From Vermamoeba vermiformis (Eukaryota > Tubulinea > Echinamoebida): a stretch of DNA of 64,000 nt. Positions within the stretch are counted from its first letter, which is position 1, and each line of letters begins with the position of its first letter. Positions 10,910-23,007 of the stretch are shown piece after piece. Location of the stretch: positions 310,001 to 374,000 of the forward strand of contig JBEWZL010000302.1 of NCBI GenBank assembly GCA_045837725.1, in the 5' to 3' direction. The position numbers and the translations under genes are program-made. The notes below the pieces were generated by a model that saw only the letters and a program-made list of their open reading frames with translations, did not search any database and had not been told where the DNA came from.

Positions 10910-13597
10910 ATGGAGACCACAGCAATGTCCGAACACGATGACGGCTCAGCGCACAACGAGCATATGGATGTGAGTGATAGTGACGACTCACTGTCCTCCA
11001 GCGAGGAGTTTGAAGACGAGCAGCGGATCAACGAGTACCGCGAGCGACTGAACAGCAATGCCTATGACTTTCAGAGTCACTTTCAGCTGCTCAGATTGTT
11101 GCGCAAGGCTGGAGAACTCGATGAGCTGCGACAAAGACGAGTCAAGTTCGCGGATCTGTTTCCATTGCCTGAGAGTATGTCCAATAATTTACAAAATTCA
11201 GATCGTTAATGGATAACTAACAGGCATATGGATCGAGTGGTTGAATGACGAAGAAAAATTGTCCAGCAGCATTGAGCAGATGTGCAGTGTCGTAGCGGTG
11301 TATCAACGCGCGATCAAAGATTACCTCTGTAAGTGCATATAGTGATGCTATTAGAGTATAGTACTGTGTTCATATGACCCCCAACACTCACCACACGTCA
11401 ACAGCTGTCGAACTGTGGTGTCGCTATGCACTCTGGGTGGAACACGTGACTGAATTCGTTGCCAAAAATAGCATCACTGACGAGGAGATACTGGCGCAGA
11501 TACCCCACGTGACTGAAGTCTACGAACAGGCTGTCACCGCGTGCGCGCAACACATCGCGCAAGGACGTCGCGTGTGGCTGCAGTGGATCGACTATCACGT
11601 GCGCCACTCTGCCGCGGAGAGCACGGAGCTCATCAAGCACTTGTACCGCCGCGCCCTCAGCTTGCCTTATAAAGACATGGAGAAGACTCACGCGCAGTTC
11701 CAAGAATGGTGCAGTCACGTGACTGGCGTGTCACCCACAGAGTTCGATGCGCAATACAAAAAAGCACTGAGCGAGTGGCAGGCACGTGCTGAGTGGGAGC
11801 TAAAAATAGACGATCAACAAGACCCGCTCAGTCCCGACTACACGCAACAAGACACGTGGCGGAATTACTTGCAGTGGGAAAAGGACGCGAAATCTCCCCC
11901 GCCGCGCGTGAAGTGCCTGTACGAGCGCATGGTGCGCGTGTACTGTCTGAATCACGTGCTCTGGGGCGAGTACGTCACGTGGGTGCGCAGTGTGCTGGCG
12001 AGCAACAAGAGTCTCGTGTTGGAGGTGCACAAGCGCGCAGTGCGCAACTGTCCCTGGTCGAGTGCGCTCTGGTGCTCCCATTTGCAGAGTCTGCAAAGAT
12101 CACGTGCCGCACACGAGGAGGTCGCGGAGGTGTTTGAAGCAGCACTCGTTGCCGGTCTGCAGCAAGCACGTGACTACGAGCAAGTGTACCTCACCTACGC
12201 GGACTATCTCGTGCGGCAGATTGACTGGACATCAGCGGAGATCACAGCGGAGATATTGCAGCCAGTGCGCGACGTGTTGCAGCGAGCGAGTGACTATTTT
12301 GAGACGTATTTCCCAGAACAGATCTCGCTGATTCAGATCTACTGGGCACAGTTCGAAGGATTCAAAGCACGTGATTTGCAGCGAGCACGTGATTTGTGGG
12401 AAGGCATGTTACGCCGAGACAGCAAAAATCTCCTTTTATGGCAACAAATGATCTCCAGTGAGCTGAGTCACTACCACGCGAGTCAGTCACGTGATCAGTT
12501 CCACAAGGTGCACTCGCAGTTCAAGCGCGTGACAGCACTGATCGGGACAGCATTTGCATCCGCAGAGCTCGTGATCAGCGAGACACTCAACCCCACCCTC
12601 GCGCACGTGATTCTGCAGCAGTGGACGCACGTGACGCATCTGCACGGCACGAGCGAGGACTGCGACGAGTGTCAGGAGCGCATCGATGCGGTGATTGGCG
12701 CGGTCAGTCAGCAAGAGACACAGCAGCGCCTCGCACTCGAACAACAGCAGCGCACACTGCGCGATGTGCGCGCGGAAGTGGCTGCTGAACTGCAACAGCG
12801 CCAGCTCGAGAAGCAGCAGAAGAAGCGCAAGAAGCGCGATGAGGATGGGGCCGCACAGTCACGCCCACTCAAGCGACAGCGCGTCAGTGTCACCACGCCG
12901 CAGAGTGGTCCGCACGCAGGAGTGACAGTGGCACCGAGCACGATACGCGTGTCAGGTCTGCACGAGTCCATCACCCTCGATCAAGTGCGCGACACATTTG
13001 CAGTGTACGGTGAAGTGGTGTCGGTAGAGCACCAGGGCGACAAGCACACCACAGCCCTGGTGCAGTACCGCGACAAGAGTGCGCTGGATGCAGTCATGAA
13101 GCGTGTGGAGCCCATTGTGATTGGCGAGCACACTGTCATGGTGCAGCCTGCGATTGTGACGGGCACTGCTCCTGCCCCCACACTCATCCGACGTGAGAGC
13201 CGCAATGAACAAATGACAGTCTTCTTGACCTCCATCTCATTCAAGACCTCGCAGGAGACACTGGAAACGCACATCAAGCAATCAGCGGCCAGCAAGGGAC
13301 TGCTCGCTGTACGCCTCATCTTTGACCGGGACACAGGTAGGCCGTTAATGCTTGGAAATGTTCCATTGTTCTAATGTCGATGTAACAGGCAAGTCACGTG
13401 GGTTTGCATATTTAGATTACGACACAAAGGACAACTTAGAAAAAGCTATCACCATTTTGAATACACTGACAATTGATGGATGGAGGGTAAAGGCTGCCAA
13501 ATCAAATCCTTCTAAGTCCGCTGTAGATACTCAGCCTGTTAAAGTATCCATGGCAAAACCTGGACTTGTACCAAGGGCACTCCGCGCCAAAAAATAA
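10910..13597 (+). CDS. SART3: SART3/Prp24-type U4/U6 snRNP recycling factor
   Basis: Four exons (10910-11174, 11224-11328, 11405-13336, 13389-13597) give 836 residues. HAT (half-a-TPR) repeats fill about residues 50-560; IWIEWLNDEEK aligns with IWLEWLHDE of human SART3. A Lys/Arg-rich nuclear-localisation stretch (KQQKKRKKRDEDG) precedes two RRMs, RRM1 at about 634-705 and RRM2 at about 727-810 with RGFAYLDY as RNP1. The C-terminal PRAL motif (GLVPRAL) matches the LLPRAL near the human C-terminus. SART3 reanneals U4 and U6 snRNAs after splicing and binds LSm proteins. The HAT exon is densely sprinkled with CACGTG. Human SART3 is 963 residues; the shortfall is in linkers and the extreme C-terminus. 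Confidence 0.9.
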
Positions 13598-13929
13598 ATG
13601 TAAAGATGGATTGACCATAATGCTTTGTGTCTTCACTGTGAAGTAGTTCAGTTGCTGGCCGGAAAGGACCCTAGCGTAATAACAGGGTAAGACAAATCAA
13701 TAGGACAAGATATCATCTGGTCTCAATACAACTTGACAGAGGTTCCAGTGTAGAAGACATTGCAGGGTGAGATGTCCAGCCTGGCTAAGTTACCCGCCCG
13801 GACAAGTAAAAACCCTGCCCAGACAAGTTGCAACTCAAGTAAAAACTTCTGGATAAATTTGGAGGGTTTACAAAGAACTCCTTTTTGTAGTGGGTGACCA
13901 TAATGCGCTGAGTAACCATTATTCATGCA

Positions 13930-14740
13930 ATTATGAACCTACTAGCTGAAAAAACGTTTTAAATGTTGTAATATGTTCATAAAGTTGCCATTTCACAATT
14001 TGCATCACTACAATATCTTTGATGATCTAACAATTCTTGTTCAATAGTGCTAGCTTGCAATTGCAATATGGTGTATGCTGGAAGACTGTTGGTTTCGCGA
14101 CTGGACACTTTCCTCCTGGACTGCCAAATCTAAAGTGGTATTGCAGCATAAGAACAATGTTATGGCTGTTCTTTACAGAACATTGCCATTTTTAGCCTCC
14201 AGCGCTTAGCCCAAAGCCTCCTGATCAGAAAGAGTACTTGGGTCCGCTGGTGGTAGTAATGACAAGTTTGGTATAAGTTGGCAGGTGGATTGAACCTGGA
14301 CTACCCAGCTGAATGTTCTGGATAGTGGCGCTGAGCTGGACTGACCAATTTGACTGGCGGACGTCTCGTCCGCCAAAAATTTTTTGTCCGTCCGTGGACA
14401 TTGCGTCCCTCCGGGGTAGCTGCATCCGCTGATGTTAGTAATTGACCAACTTATATCAAACTCTGCCATTAGCATCAGTGGATCCAAGAAGCACTACTAC
14501 TGGCGTCAGGAGGCCTAGGGCTAAACGCCAGAGGCTAAAAATGGCAATGTTCTGCGAAGAACTTAAGTACTAGAACTTTGTTCTATTGGCTGCAATACCA
14601 TTGAAACTTTGGAAACACCTAGATCTATCACTATCTAACAAGAAAATATAAGTAATCTTCAAAAATATTGTAGTGGCAGCAATTTGTAAAATTTCAGCAC
14701 TAAGTATGAACCCACCCACCAGCACATGTTTGGTATAACA
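13930..14740. repeat. Large imperfect inverted repeat (foldback element)
   Basis: The sequence reads as a long imperfect palindrome centred near 14340-14366. The best arm pairs are 14166-14226 with 14505-14567, sharing AGAACATTGCCATTTTTAGC and flanks. Others are 14005-14022 with 14659-14676 (CACTACAATAT core), 14135-14145 with 14590-14600 (TGGTATTGCAG), and an inner pair around GTATAAGTTGG. Each arm is about 350-400 bp and roughly 75-85% matched over its best parts, with small indels. No transposase is encoded. It may be a non-autonomous foldback or MITE-like DNA element, or an old inverted duplication. Family unknown. Confidence 0.65.
14355..14375. repeat. Perfect 9-bp hairpin at centre of foldback
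   Basis: TGGCGGACG and CGTCCGCCA flank a 3-nt loop. The hairpin sits at the symmetry centre of the larger inverted repeat. Confidence 0.7.
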
Positions 14741-14946
14741 CAACTATAGTATTTTATGCAACCCTGAACTTTGGCTACAATGCATTGTCACCTGCCTGTG
14801 AAAAAAATTTTGCATCATCCATACTTTTTTATGTTGTAACTTTGTCCAGTATGGTGGCAAACCTTGTTATAATGAAGGGATATGCTTAATCATATACTTG
14901 GCATATAGAAATCTTGTTAAAATCTTCATACTATATGATGTATGGT

Positions 14947-14985
14947 TGGCGGACGTCCAATTTTTGCCGGACAGGATGTCCGCCA
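14947..14985. repeat. Second GGCGGAC hairpin
   Basis: TGGCGGAC at 14947-14954 pairs with GTCCGCCA at 14978-14985, with an inner GTCC/GGAC pairing. The stem sequence repeats that of the hairpin about 590 bp upstream, so the two probably derive from the same repeat family. Confidence 0.6.
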
Positions 14986-16130
14986 CTCAATGATCTGGCC
15001 TTTCTTTAAGCAACTGGCTTGAGGACCTTGAAGTCTTCCTAACCGCCAGGGGACAGAGAATGCCATTCATTAATTCATAAGTTTATTAAAATAGAGGTTG
15101 GCCTGATTACACTGCAAAGATAGGGACATTCTATGTAGAACTAATTTAGTTTTGTGAGATCGTTGATTCAGAGTTGTCCTTCCCAGTTGATAGCTTGTCC
15201 ACATGAGGACATCTTAGGAAGTCACCACCACTTTGGAGCTTTCCTCAACAATTCCTATAGCTTGACCAGCAAGGAAAACTCAAACTCATGTAAATTTGGA
15301 TCCGCTACAGTGTTATCAGTTTTCGAGAACTAGGATGGTGGACGCTCCATCCCCAAATCCAGTTCCTGTCCTGCTAATGGGCCAAGATGACTTCTGAGTT
15401 CATAGAAAGAGTCAACTTGTTACAAGATGCATCTCGTATCCCAATGATGAATATTTCTGCAGAACTACATACCTACTGAGAATAGCCCATTTGAAACATA
15501 ATTCATATGTTTCTTCGCATTCATAGCAACTGTAGCATTTGGATTGACTCATTTAGTCATCAATGAGACCTCCTCTACTACGACAGAATCACCTGCTACC
15601 AATGCAAGCAGCGTATGGCAAAAGTACAATTGCTGGACGCCTCCTTCAGGCGTTGGCATCAATGACTGTTATACACAGAAGCCTTAGTGTGGCCCTTTAC
15701 CACTACCGCTACCACGCATTTAACTTGGACATAAGTTGACTGGTCAACTCTACCACACCAGATCAAATAGGCATTAAAATGGTAGCTATGCACCTAGTCC
15801 AATTTCTTCAGCTTTGTCCAGTGGCAGTGGTAAAGCCTGTCTCTGGAGCTAACAGAATTAAGATTGAGTGGATGTCTACGGTGTCTGTCCCGCCAAGTCC
15901 AATTGGGCAGGTAAAACCTCTTTGCAGAACCAAAAATTGTGTGTTGCAAGCCGTCTTCCAAAGCATTGCCCACTTGGCATATTTAGGAACTCCGGTGATT
16001 TCAGGTTAGACCATGCCATTCTAAACCTCGGTGCAGAATTCCTGAAACTTGAAGGAAATTTCATTGGCTGAAAAAACCTTACAAACACGTCGGGTCATAA
16101 TCATCTAGTGATAACACGCACGAACACGCG

Positions 16131-18875
16131 ATGGATAAGGAAAAGCGAGCGGCTCGATTCGGAACACAGAAACCAGCTGGTAAATTTATTTGTCGCCAGA
16201 TCATGCCTTTCATGCGCAACATTTTTTAATCAGCGTTATTTTGCCTTGAATTAAATTCTAATATTATACAAATAATTTATACTAATTTTTAAAATTATTA
16301 GAAAAAGAATCAAGCCAGCATCCACTCCAAGCGCTGATCGTACGCATAGCAGATCAAAGCAAAGGCTTGGACAGCAATGCCAAAGCACTCGGCGAGGTAC
16401 TAGCGCGCGAACAACAGTCGCGACGCGAAGCAGATCCCGAAGATCAACAAGTGTGGCAGTGGCTCGCCGCAGCACTGGTGCCACAGCCGAATAAATCCGC
16501 GGTGTACGCTGCAGTGCTGAGTGCCACCACGGGACTGCTCCGAGATCACGCGCCACAGCTCACTGCACAGCTCGAACTCGCCCTCAGAGCTGGCAAGTGG
16601 CGTGAAGTGCGCGCGTGGCTATTTTTAGCCGCACACTTGGCCTGCGCACGTGTCGTGAGTGCCTCGGAAGTGCTCCGCGCACTGTGGAGTCTCACCGAGC
16701 ACGGACTCGATCTCGCACCGGAGATATCCGATCACGTGACGTACACGGCCCTGGCTACTCTCACAGTGGTATGCAGTCTATAAATAGAATCACGCGACTG
16801 ATCAGCACTAATGTCCTAATTTAGCTCGGTCCTGCACTGATCGGAATCGAAGATGCCAAATTTGGTGCGTTGTGCGAGCGACTGCTGTCACACATCAAAT
16901 CACGTGACCGCACTCATCTGCTGCACGTGACAGCACTGACCAGCGAGAACATTGATGACGTCGATTACCTGTTTTGGATGGCACACGTGATCGATCAGTG
17001 GCGCGAAAAGAATTGCCCGCCAGTCCCTCACGTGTTTCACGTGCCGTACAGCAGTGCCATCTTCGACGAGCACGTGACTGAACACTGGAGCACCGCACTG
17101 CCCTGGTCGATAAACATTGCGCAAGATTGGCTGGTGGCATCCTCCGAACACAACTTCCATCCGCTGACCAAATTTAGAATATTCCCGAGCGAGACCACAG
17201 CCCTGGCCGAGGACGCACTGACCAATGAGATGCATCGGCTAAAAATAGAACTGCTGATGCGCGACATGGTGCACTATTGGTCCGACGATCACGTGGTGTT
17301 TGTCAAGCACGTGTTCAATCTCCCTGTCGCTGAACACCGCAATTTTGAGCACGTGCTCATCGAGGTCAGCACTTCCATATTAGGCAAAGTGAGTGGTACT
17401 AATTCTAATTATAGCTGCTGTTCGAACAAATCTTCAAACTGCCGCACTGCGAGCACCATCGGCTGTTCTACTATCAGCTAATTATAGATCTCTGCAAAAA
17501 TAGACGCGACTCCTTCCCGCTCGTGGTACGCGCAAATAGTTGCAATCTTTTCACGGCTAACCTATTCTTAGCTCGCCGAAGCAGTGCATCGCTTAGCCAA
17601 TGAAATTTCCCGCTGCGATCTCGAAGTGATCTCGCTGTTCACTGAATGGTTCGCCTTTCACTTGGGGAATTTCAAGTTCATCTGGGAGTGGTCGATCTGG
17701 CGCACGTGGTTGGAACAGTACACGGACTCGTCCGATCTCAGTCACGTGACACTCAGTCGCGTGCTGTTCATGAACGACGCGCTGCTCAAGTGCGTGCGAC
17801 TCTCCGTGCACTCGCACATCCGTGGCACTGTGCCGCGCGAATTCGAATTCTTGCTGCCCTCTCCCGTGCCAGCAGCCACTGACGAGTCACGTGTCTCGGA
17901 GGCACTTCCGATCAGCACACTGTTGACGAAGATGCGGAACAAAGAGCCAGCGGAACAACTCCAAGCGTGGCTGAGCAGTGTTGAAGGTCACTCACCGCGC
18001 GATCACGTGGCCTGGACTGTCACGTGCTTGCTCGACATCGGCGCTCGCTCCGTGAGTGCACTGCTCGTCGTGCTGGCACGGTACGCACCGCTGCTGCAAT
18101 CAATGCTGGCACGTGACAGTGATCTGCACCACGTGATCGGTGAGACAGCACTCGCGTACTGGAGTCAACGGCCCTCTGCGCTGGCACTGAACTACTTCTC
18201 GCGACCACTGGATGCGGAAGAGTTGCCTAATTTGGACAAGTCGCTCGGACACGATGGCGCAACCAGTCTAAATTTGACGATAACTTTGCTGAAATTTATC
18301 TCGTACAAGCTGCTGAGTGGCGAGCACGTGATCACGTGTCTGTTCCAGCGCCAAGAGAGTCGCGAGGACCGATTTGGCACGGGCTCGGAGATGATCCGCT
18401 GCTATTTTTGGGAGATGATCCACGCGGTGATCGACAAGGCCATCAACACACGTGACTTGCTTCATGAACGAGTGCGCGAGCTCGAGAAGAGTGCCACCGA
18501 TCAAAGCGCGGAATTACTCACCGTGGCACGTGACAGCATGGCAGTGGCGCAGCGTGACTGCGAACAGCAATTGTTGGTGGCACTGGTCAAGACTGCGCAG
18601 CACGTGATGCATTATTCCGCAATCTCGGAGCCATCTCCGCAACAACAGCACTGGAGTCACGTGGTGCAGGGACAATTCCTCGCCCTGGGTCGCAAGGTGA
18701 GTTCTGAATACTGTCGCACGTGATATTCCTAACCGAGCATGTCTATTTTTAGTATCGCAGCCTGGTCCGCGGAGTGCTCCCCGAACTGGAACAGAAATTG
18801 CAAGAATTTAATTCTCCGCTCATGTCGCGCTTTGCAGCGATCAAATACTACGCGGAGTTGTACTATGCGTCGTAG
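16131..18875 (+). CDS. NCBP1: Nuclear cap-binding protein subunit 1 (CBP80)
   Basis: Six exons (16131-16179, 16302-16768, 16825-17364, 17415-17525, 17572-18696, 18753-18875) give 804 residues against 790 in human CBP80. The helical MIF4G-type repeats are recognisable: EHVLIELLFEQIFKLP aligns without gaps to AHIIVEVIFGELFQLP, and FTEWFAFHLGNFKFIWEW to FINWFSHHLSNFQFRWSW. With NCBP2 it binds the m7G cap of nuclear transcripts and links them to splicing, export and decay. The third intron needs a GTCAGC donor to give that alignment; the stronger GTGAGT donor 24 nt later would leave only a 26-nt intron. CACGTG is present about 25 times in this gene. Confidence 0.9.
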
Positions 18876-19048
18876 CGGTGATTGCCATTTTTGGAAATGA
18901 GGTTGTGGCTGTCAGACTTGTATCAGACGTCAGTCACGTGCGTCATGGAATGTATACTAAATTAGGCGTTGCTTCTTAATTCTTTACAAATAATTACATG
19001 GGTAGCGGTGCTATTTTAAGATACAAGGGTGCGAGGAGCGAAAAGAAT
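18876..19048. other. Convergent 3' gap
   Basis: These 173 bp separate the convergent stops of NCBP1 (+) and the PWWP protein (-). They must contain both 3' UTRs. No gene seen. Confidence 0.4.
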
Positions 19049-20900
19049 TCACTTCCGATCCTCCGATGTGACGGACGAGGGCTCGAGACTGCCGTTGAGT
19101 CCGAACTCTGCCTTATATAGCCGCAGATAGCTGTCAAATATCTCCGTGCATAGCTGTGCCACTTCCTTATTTGGATGTTGTTGGTATTCTTTCACAGTTT
19201 TGCCAATTTTGGATTTCTGTGAATGGTAATTAATGCGCGAGAACAATTTCCAAATATAGACAGTGGTGCCAGCATACCTGCAGCAGTTCCAGCGTAACAT
19301 TGCAACTCTTCAGTTTGTGCAACAGTCGCACGGCCGCGCTCTCGTTCTGATCTTTGAGCGAGTGGCGCAGTGACACTTTGTACGCATTCAACTTGTCAAG
19401 TGTCAACTCGCCGCTCTTGCCCTCGCCGCTGATTGACAGCTTGCGGCGCTTTTTGGACTCGTGGCTGTCGTCCTCGTCGCTGTCTCGCTTCCGCTTCTTG
19501 CTGGGCGGTGTGTGGTCGGTGTCATTTGCAGATATTGCGGGGGTGTCATTTGCAGGTGTGTCTTCCATGCGATACACGGGCTTTTTCTTGTCTTCGCGGC
19601 GCACAGGTGAAGTGCTCCGATCATTGCTGCTATTTTTGTCGCTGGCACCTTTGTCAGCTTTGTGATTGTCTTTGTCATTGCCGTTATTTTTTGTGCTGGC
19701 ACTCTGTTTCTCTGGTTTGCGACTATTTTTAGCCTTCGCCTCTGCGGGCTGTTTCTCTTCCTTTACAGTTTCAGTTTTGACACTTTTGACAGGCGTGTCA
19801 TTCCCACGACTCGGTCGGCCACGTGGTTTTCTCGCTAATTCTGCAGCACGTGATTGCTGTCGCGCCTGTTCACGTTTCACCAAGCGCAGATCACGTGCTT
19901 TATCTTCAATTTTTCCGTTCTGTTTGCTGGCACTCTTCGTCTCATCACGTGATTTTGCTTTGCGCCCGCGCTTCTTGGGCTTAATCTCCTCGCGCGGAGA
20001 TTCACTGCTGTCCTCTTGCGAACTCTCTTCGTCCGAGCTGTCACTGCTGTCACTGCTGTCACTGCTGTCGAGTCCTTGCTTCTGTTTCTTCTCGTGGCGA
20101 ATGGCCTCGTCAATCGCGTAGGACAGCTTCTTGCTCGTGCTCTTCGTGTCGGCTTTGCTGCCGATAAAGTGCTGCAAATCTTTGGCCAGCATCCAGCCAC
20201 TGCAGAACGGTGTTAGACATTGCAGTTGTGCATCGAATGCGCTATTTATAGCCGCAGTGTTTGTTATTATGGGCATGATCGTGCATGTGTAGCTAAGTAT
20301 AATTCGATAACCGTGCAGTATACTAATCATTTGTGCACTACAATCACTGCCGCGCTCTCGTTCAGCCGTTACAAGCATTGCCAGTATTTACAGTAATTAC
20401 TATAATCATATAACACTAACACTGCTGTTGTGAATTAAAGAGTACCACGCACCATAATGTGATATGCGTAGTGTATATATATGCACAATGAGTGTTATTA
20501 AAGTGCTAGTAATCATCACTTACTATGTGACAGGTTTGCCAAAAAATCGCACGAGCAGATCTGAACTCCGGTGTTCTGATTTGAGGACTTTAGGAGGCGC
20601 TTTTGACCTCGCTAACACCTGCACAATTATAATGATATTAATATCGCTCTTCGTAGTCATGTCATTGCGCGCTGGTAGATGACAAAACCGAAAAGGGAAA
20701 AAATTTAAAAAACCATAAATTATGAGAATAGCTTCCAATAAATGTCCGAGTCACATAATAATTCATAGTTATAATTCCGAATAATAATGCTGCGCAAAAC
20801 TCGGTTTTGAAACACAAAAGTGAATGCAGCTTACCTTTGCGGGCCAATAAGGATAGCCTTTGATCTTGGCCCAGACCAAATCTCCGTCTTTGAAGCTCAT
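19049..20900 (-). CDS. PWWP and IBD-domain chromatin protein (HDGF/LEDGF-like)
   Basis: Four exons (20835-20900, 20524-20618, 19278-20199, 19049-19216) join in phase to 416 residues. An N-terminal PWWP domain is split over three exons: DGDLVWAKIKGYPYWPAK, then DLLVRFFGKPVTYGWM. PWWP domains read methylated H3K36 on nucleosomes. The centre is a long Lys/Arg/Ser/Glu-rich region with acidic Ser runs (SSDSSDSSDEE) and several nuclear-localisation clusters. The C-terminal 100 residues (SLRHSLKDQNESAAVRLLHKL to SYLRLY) form a helical TND/IBD-type bundle like the integrase-binding domain of LEDGF/p75 and HRP2, which docks elongation factors. The head-to-tail arrangement matches the LEDGF family. Orthology beyond the family is not claimed. 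Confidence 0.8.
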
Positions 20901-21070
20901 TGCAGTGGACGTATGAGCGAGCTATTCGCGCAGTCCTATTTGTCTGCTGAGTGTTGTTGACACAATGAGCGGATCAATTCAACAAAGTGATTTTCAACCC
21001 AGCACTGTCAACCACCATCGCCCTGCTGCACTGTACGCGTGTGTTGCAGACACAATAGACACACCAGATC
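20901..21070. promoter_or_regulatory. Bidirectional promoter region
   Basis: 170 bp separate the divergent starts of the PWWP protein (-) and the NOA1-like GTPase (+). I see no obvious TATA box. Confidence 0.4.
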
Positions 21071-22830
21071 ATGATTAGTAGATCACTTTGTCGCTGCATT
21101 CAGCGGCAGTTAACACGAGTGACAGCCACATCTGCTAAACTCACGCCACTCACTTCCAAAAAATTCAGTAAATTGCGCGCCACTCAATTCTTTCAAAATA
21201 ATATATATGGAAACCACATTGAGGCCTGGTCGAATTTTAGAAGATTTTGCAGCACGATCCAACCCACGGATCAAGTACCAGTTATGACGCCAGAAGAGAT
21301 GCTGAATAAAATCAAGCAGATTATGGGCAGCGATCAATGTCCAGGCTGCGGTACACCCCTGCAAGTCACGGACTCCGAGCTGGTGGGGTACATCCCGTCC
21401 TCGGTGCTCAGTCGCGTGCTGTCCACTGCGCCACACACGAGCCCCACCAGTGCGCCACACACGAGCCCCACCAATGCGATGCTGCCGAGTGATGCGCGCC
21501 ACCACTCGCTGCTGTGTCAGCGCTGCTTCAAGCTCGTGCACTACAACACACCGCTGCAGAGTCGTGCGGATGTGGTGCTGGAGAGCGAGGAGAAGTTGGT
21601 GGCACGTGTCACTCGTCCTGCCCCCGATCGATCGGCACCACTCGTGGCTCTATTGGTGGATTTGGGTGACGTGGAGGGCTCGCTGCTGTCACGTGGCAGA
21701 CTCAAGTCGCTGTTGCCGAGCAGCACGCCGCTGGTGCTGATTGCCACCAAGATCGATCTCTTGCCACCAGGGCTCAGCGAGACACGTGTCACGGACTGGC
21801 TCCGAGCACGTGCTGTCAAGTGCGGACTCGAACCACGTGCGGTGTTGTTGACGAGTGCAGTGACAGGTCACAATGTGACACGTCAGACGTCAACCACGCA
21901 CCAGGGCCGACAAACAGTCACGTGACAGCAGTGGCCCGCACGAGCAGCTCTTGTTCGAACAGCTCGCCAGACTGGCACAGGGCCGCAACATCGTCTTCAT
22001 GGGCGTGCAGAATGTCGGCAAGTCCTCGCTCGTCAATCGTCTCTTGCGGCACGTGGACAAGCGACAGCACATGACTGGCACACTGCCACTCAGACCTCCG
22101 CTCACCACCTCGTACTTCCCAGGCACTACTCTCGCACCGATTGCGCGTCCACTGCTCGCGGTGGGTGACACGAATGACACGTGTCAACAGATGCTCTACG
22201 ACACACCAGGTAACACGCTAGTGCCCATATTAGGCAAGTGCTGACACAGTGCCAGGTCTGGTAGCCAATCAGCCGCACTTGTTGACCGCGCTCATGGCCA
22301 GCAATGTGCACAAACACCTGCAAAGTCACGTGCTCAGTCACGTGGTGCTCGACAAGCGCATCAATCCAGCAGTCTATCGCTTGACGCCAGGCCGCACGCT
22401 GTATCTGGGCGGCGTTGCACGGCTCGACTACGTGTCTGGCCCGCCGCTCGTCTACTTCACGCTGTTTGCCTCGCAGGCGCTGTACGTGCACGAGACGAGC
22501 ACTCTGCGCGCGGAGGAGACGTGGCACTCGGGCCAGGACAAGTTCCTCGTGCCCGTGTTGTACGACCCTGCGCGCGGTGACAAAGTGCCACTGCCCCTCC
22601 AGTCACGTGAGCTCACACTGCGCTCTGCACTCAACTGGGAAGAGGCGTTTGTGGATGTGGTGTGGCCGGGGCTGGGCTGGATCGCGATCACTGCAGTCGG
22701 CGAGTTGAAAGTGCGCGTGCATTGGGCCTTGGATCCGCAGGGCATTGTCGCGCGCGAGCCCATCATGCCCTTCGAGAGCAAGCGCGGACTCAAACCAAAT
22801 CCACGCTTCCAGAACAAACCCGTGTATTAA
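21071..22830 (+). CDS. Circularly permuted GTPase, NOA1/YqeH family (mitochondrial)
   Basis: Three exons (21071-21888, 21932-22209, 22256-22830) give about 556 residues. A basic, Arg/Ser/Thr-rich N-terminus without acidic residues looks like a mitochondrial presequence. A zinc-binding pair CPGC (90-93) and CQRC (149-152) follows. The G motifs are in permuted order, G4 TKID at about 226 before G1 GVQNVGKSS at about 296 and then G3 DTPG. This order defines the YqeH/NOA1 group, which assists assembly of the bacterial or mitochondrial small ribosomal subunit. A C-terminal beta-rich region follows. The first intron only fits the frame if its donor is GTCAAC at 21889, a weak donor. The bL25-like gene next door is also mitochondrial by inference. 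Confidence 0.8.
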
Positions 22831-23007
22831 GTGCAGCTGTAGTGTCAAGCTAGTGCGGTACTTGACCAGTGTAGGGGCACTACTAGCGTCCTGGTGCTGA
22901 TAGTGTACTGGCGCTGTGGTGGTGCGTGTCGGAGCAGTTCAGTGAATAAACAAACTGTCACAGAGTAGCAGTAATTAAACCACAATAGAGACACAACTGG
23001 TGGCAAT

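Larger units (their letters stand above)
13598..16130. other. Gene-free 2.5-kb island with foldback repeat
   Basis: No reading frame longer than about 100 codons and no recognisable protein is present. Base composition is intermediate between the AT-rich introns and GC-richer exons of the neighbourhood. It holds the foldback repeat and two short GGCGGAC hairpins described separately. The remainder (14740-16130) shows no family resemblance I can name. It looks like old, decayed repeat DNA inserted upstream of NCBP1. No tRNA boxes seen. Confidence 0.55.

Noticed and set aside
14206-14487. Minus-strand open frame inside the foldback island
   Set aside because: It lies across the palindrome centre, has no ATG context or splice partners and no recognisable domain.
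13598-16130. LTR-type or capsid-bearing element in the gene-free island
   Set aside because: No long terminal direct repeats and no polymerase, integrase or capsid-like frame is visible; the repeat structure is inverted.
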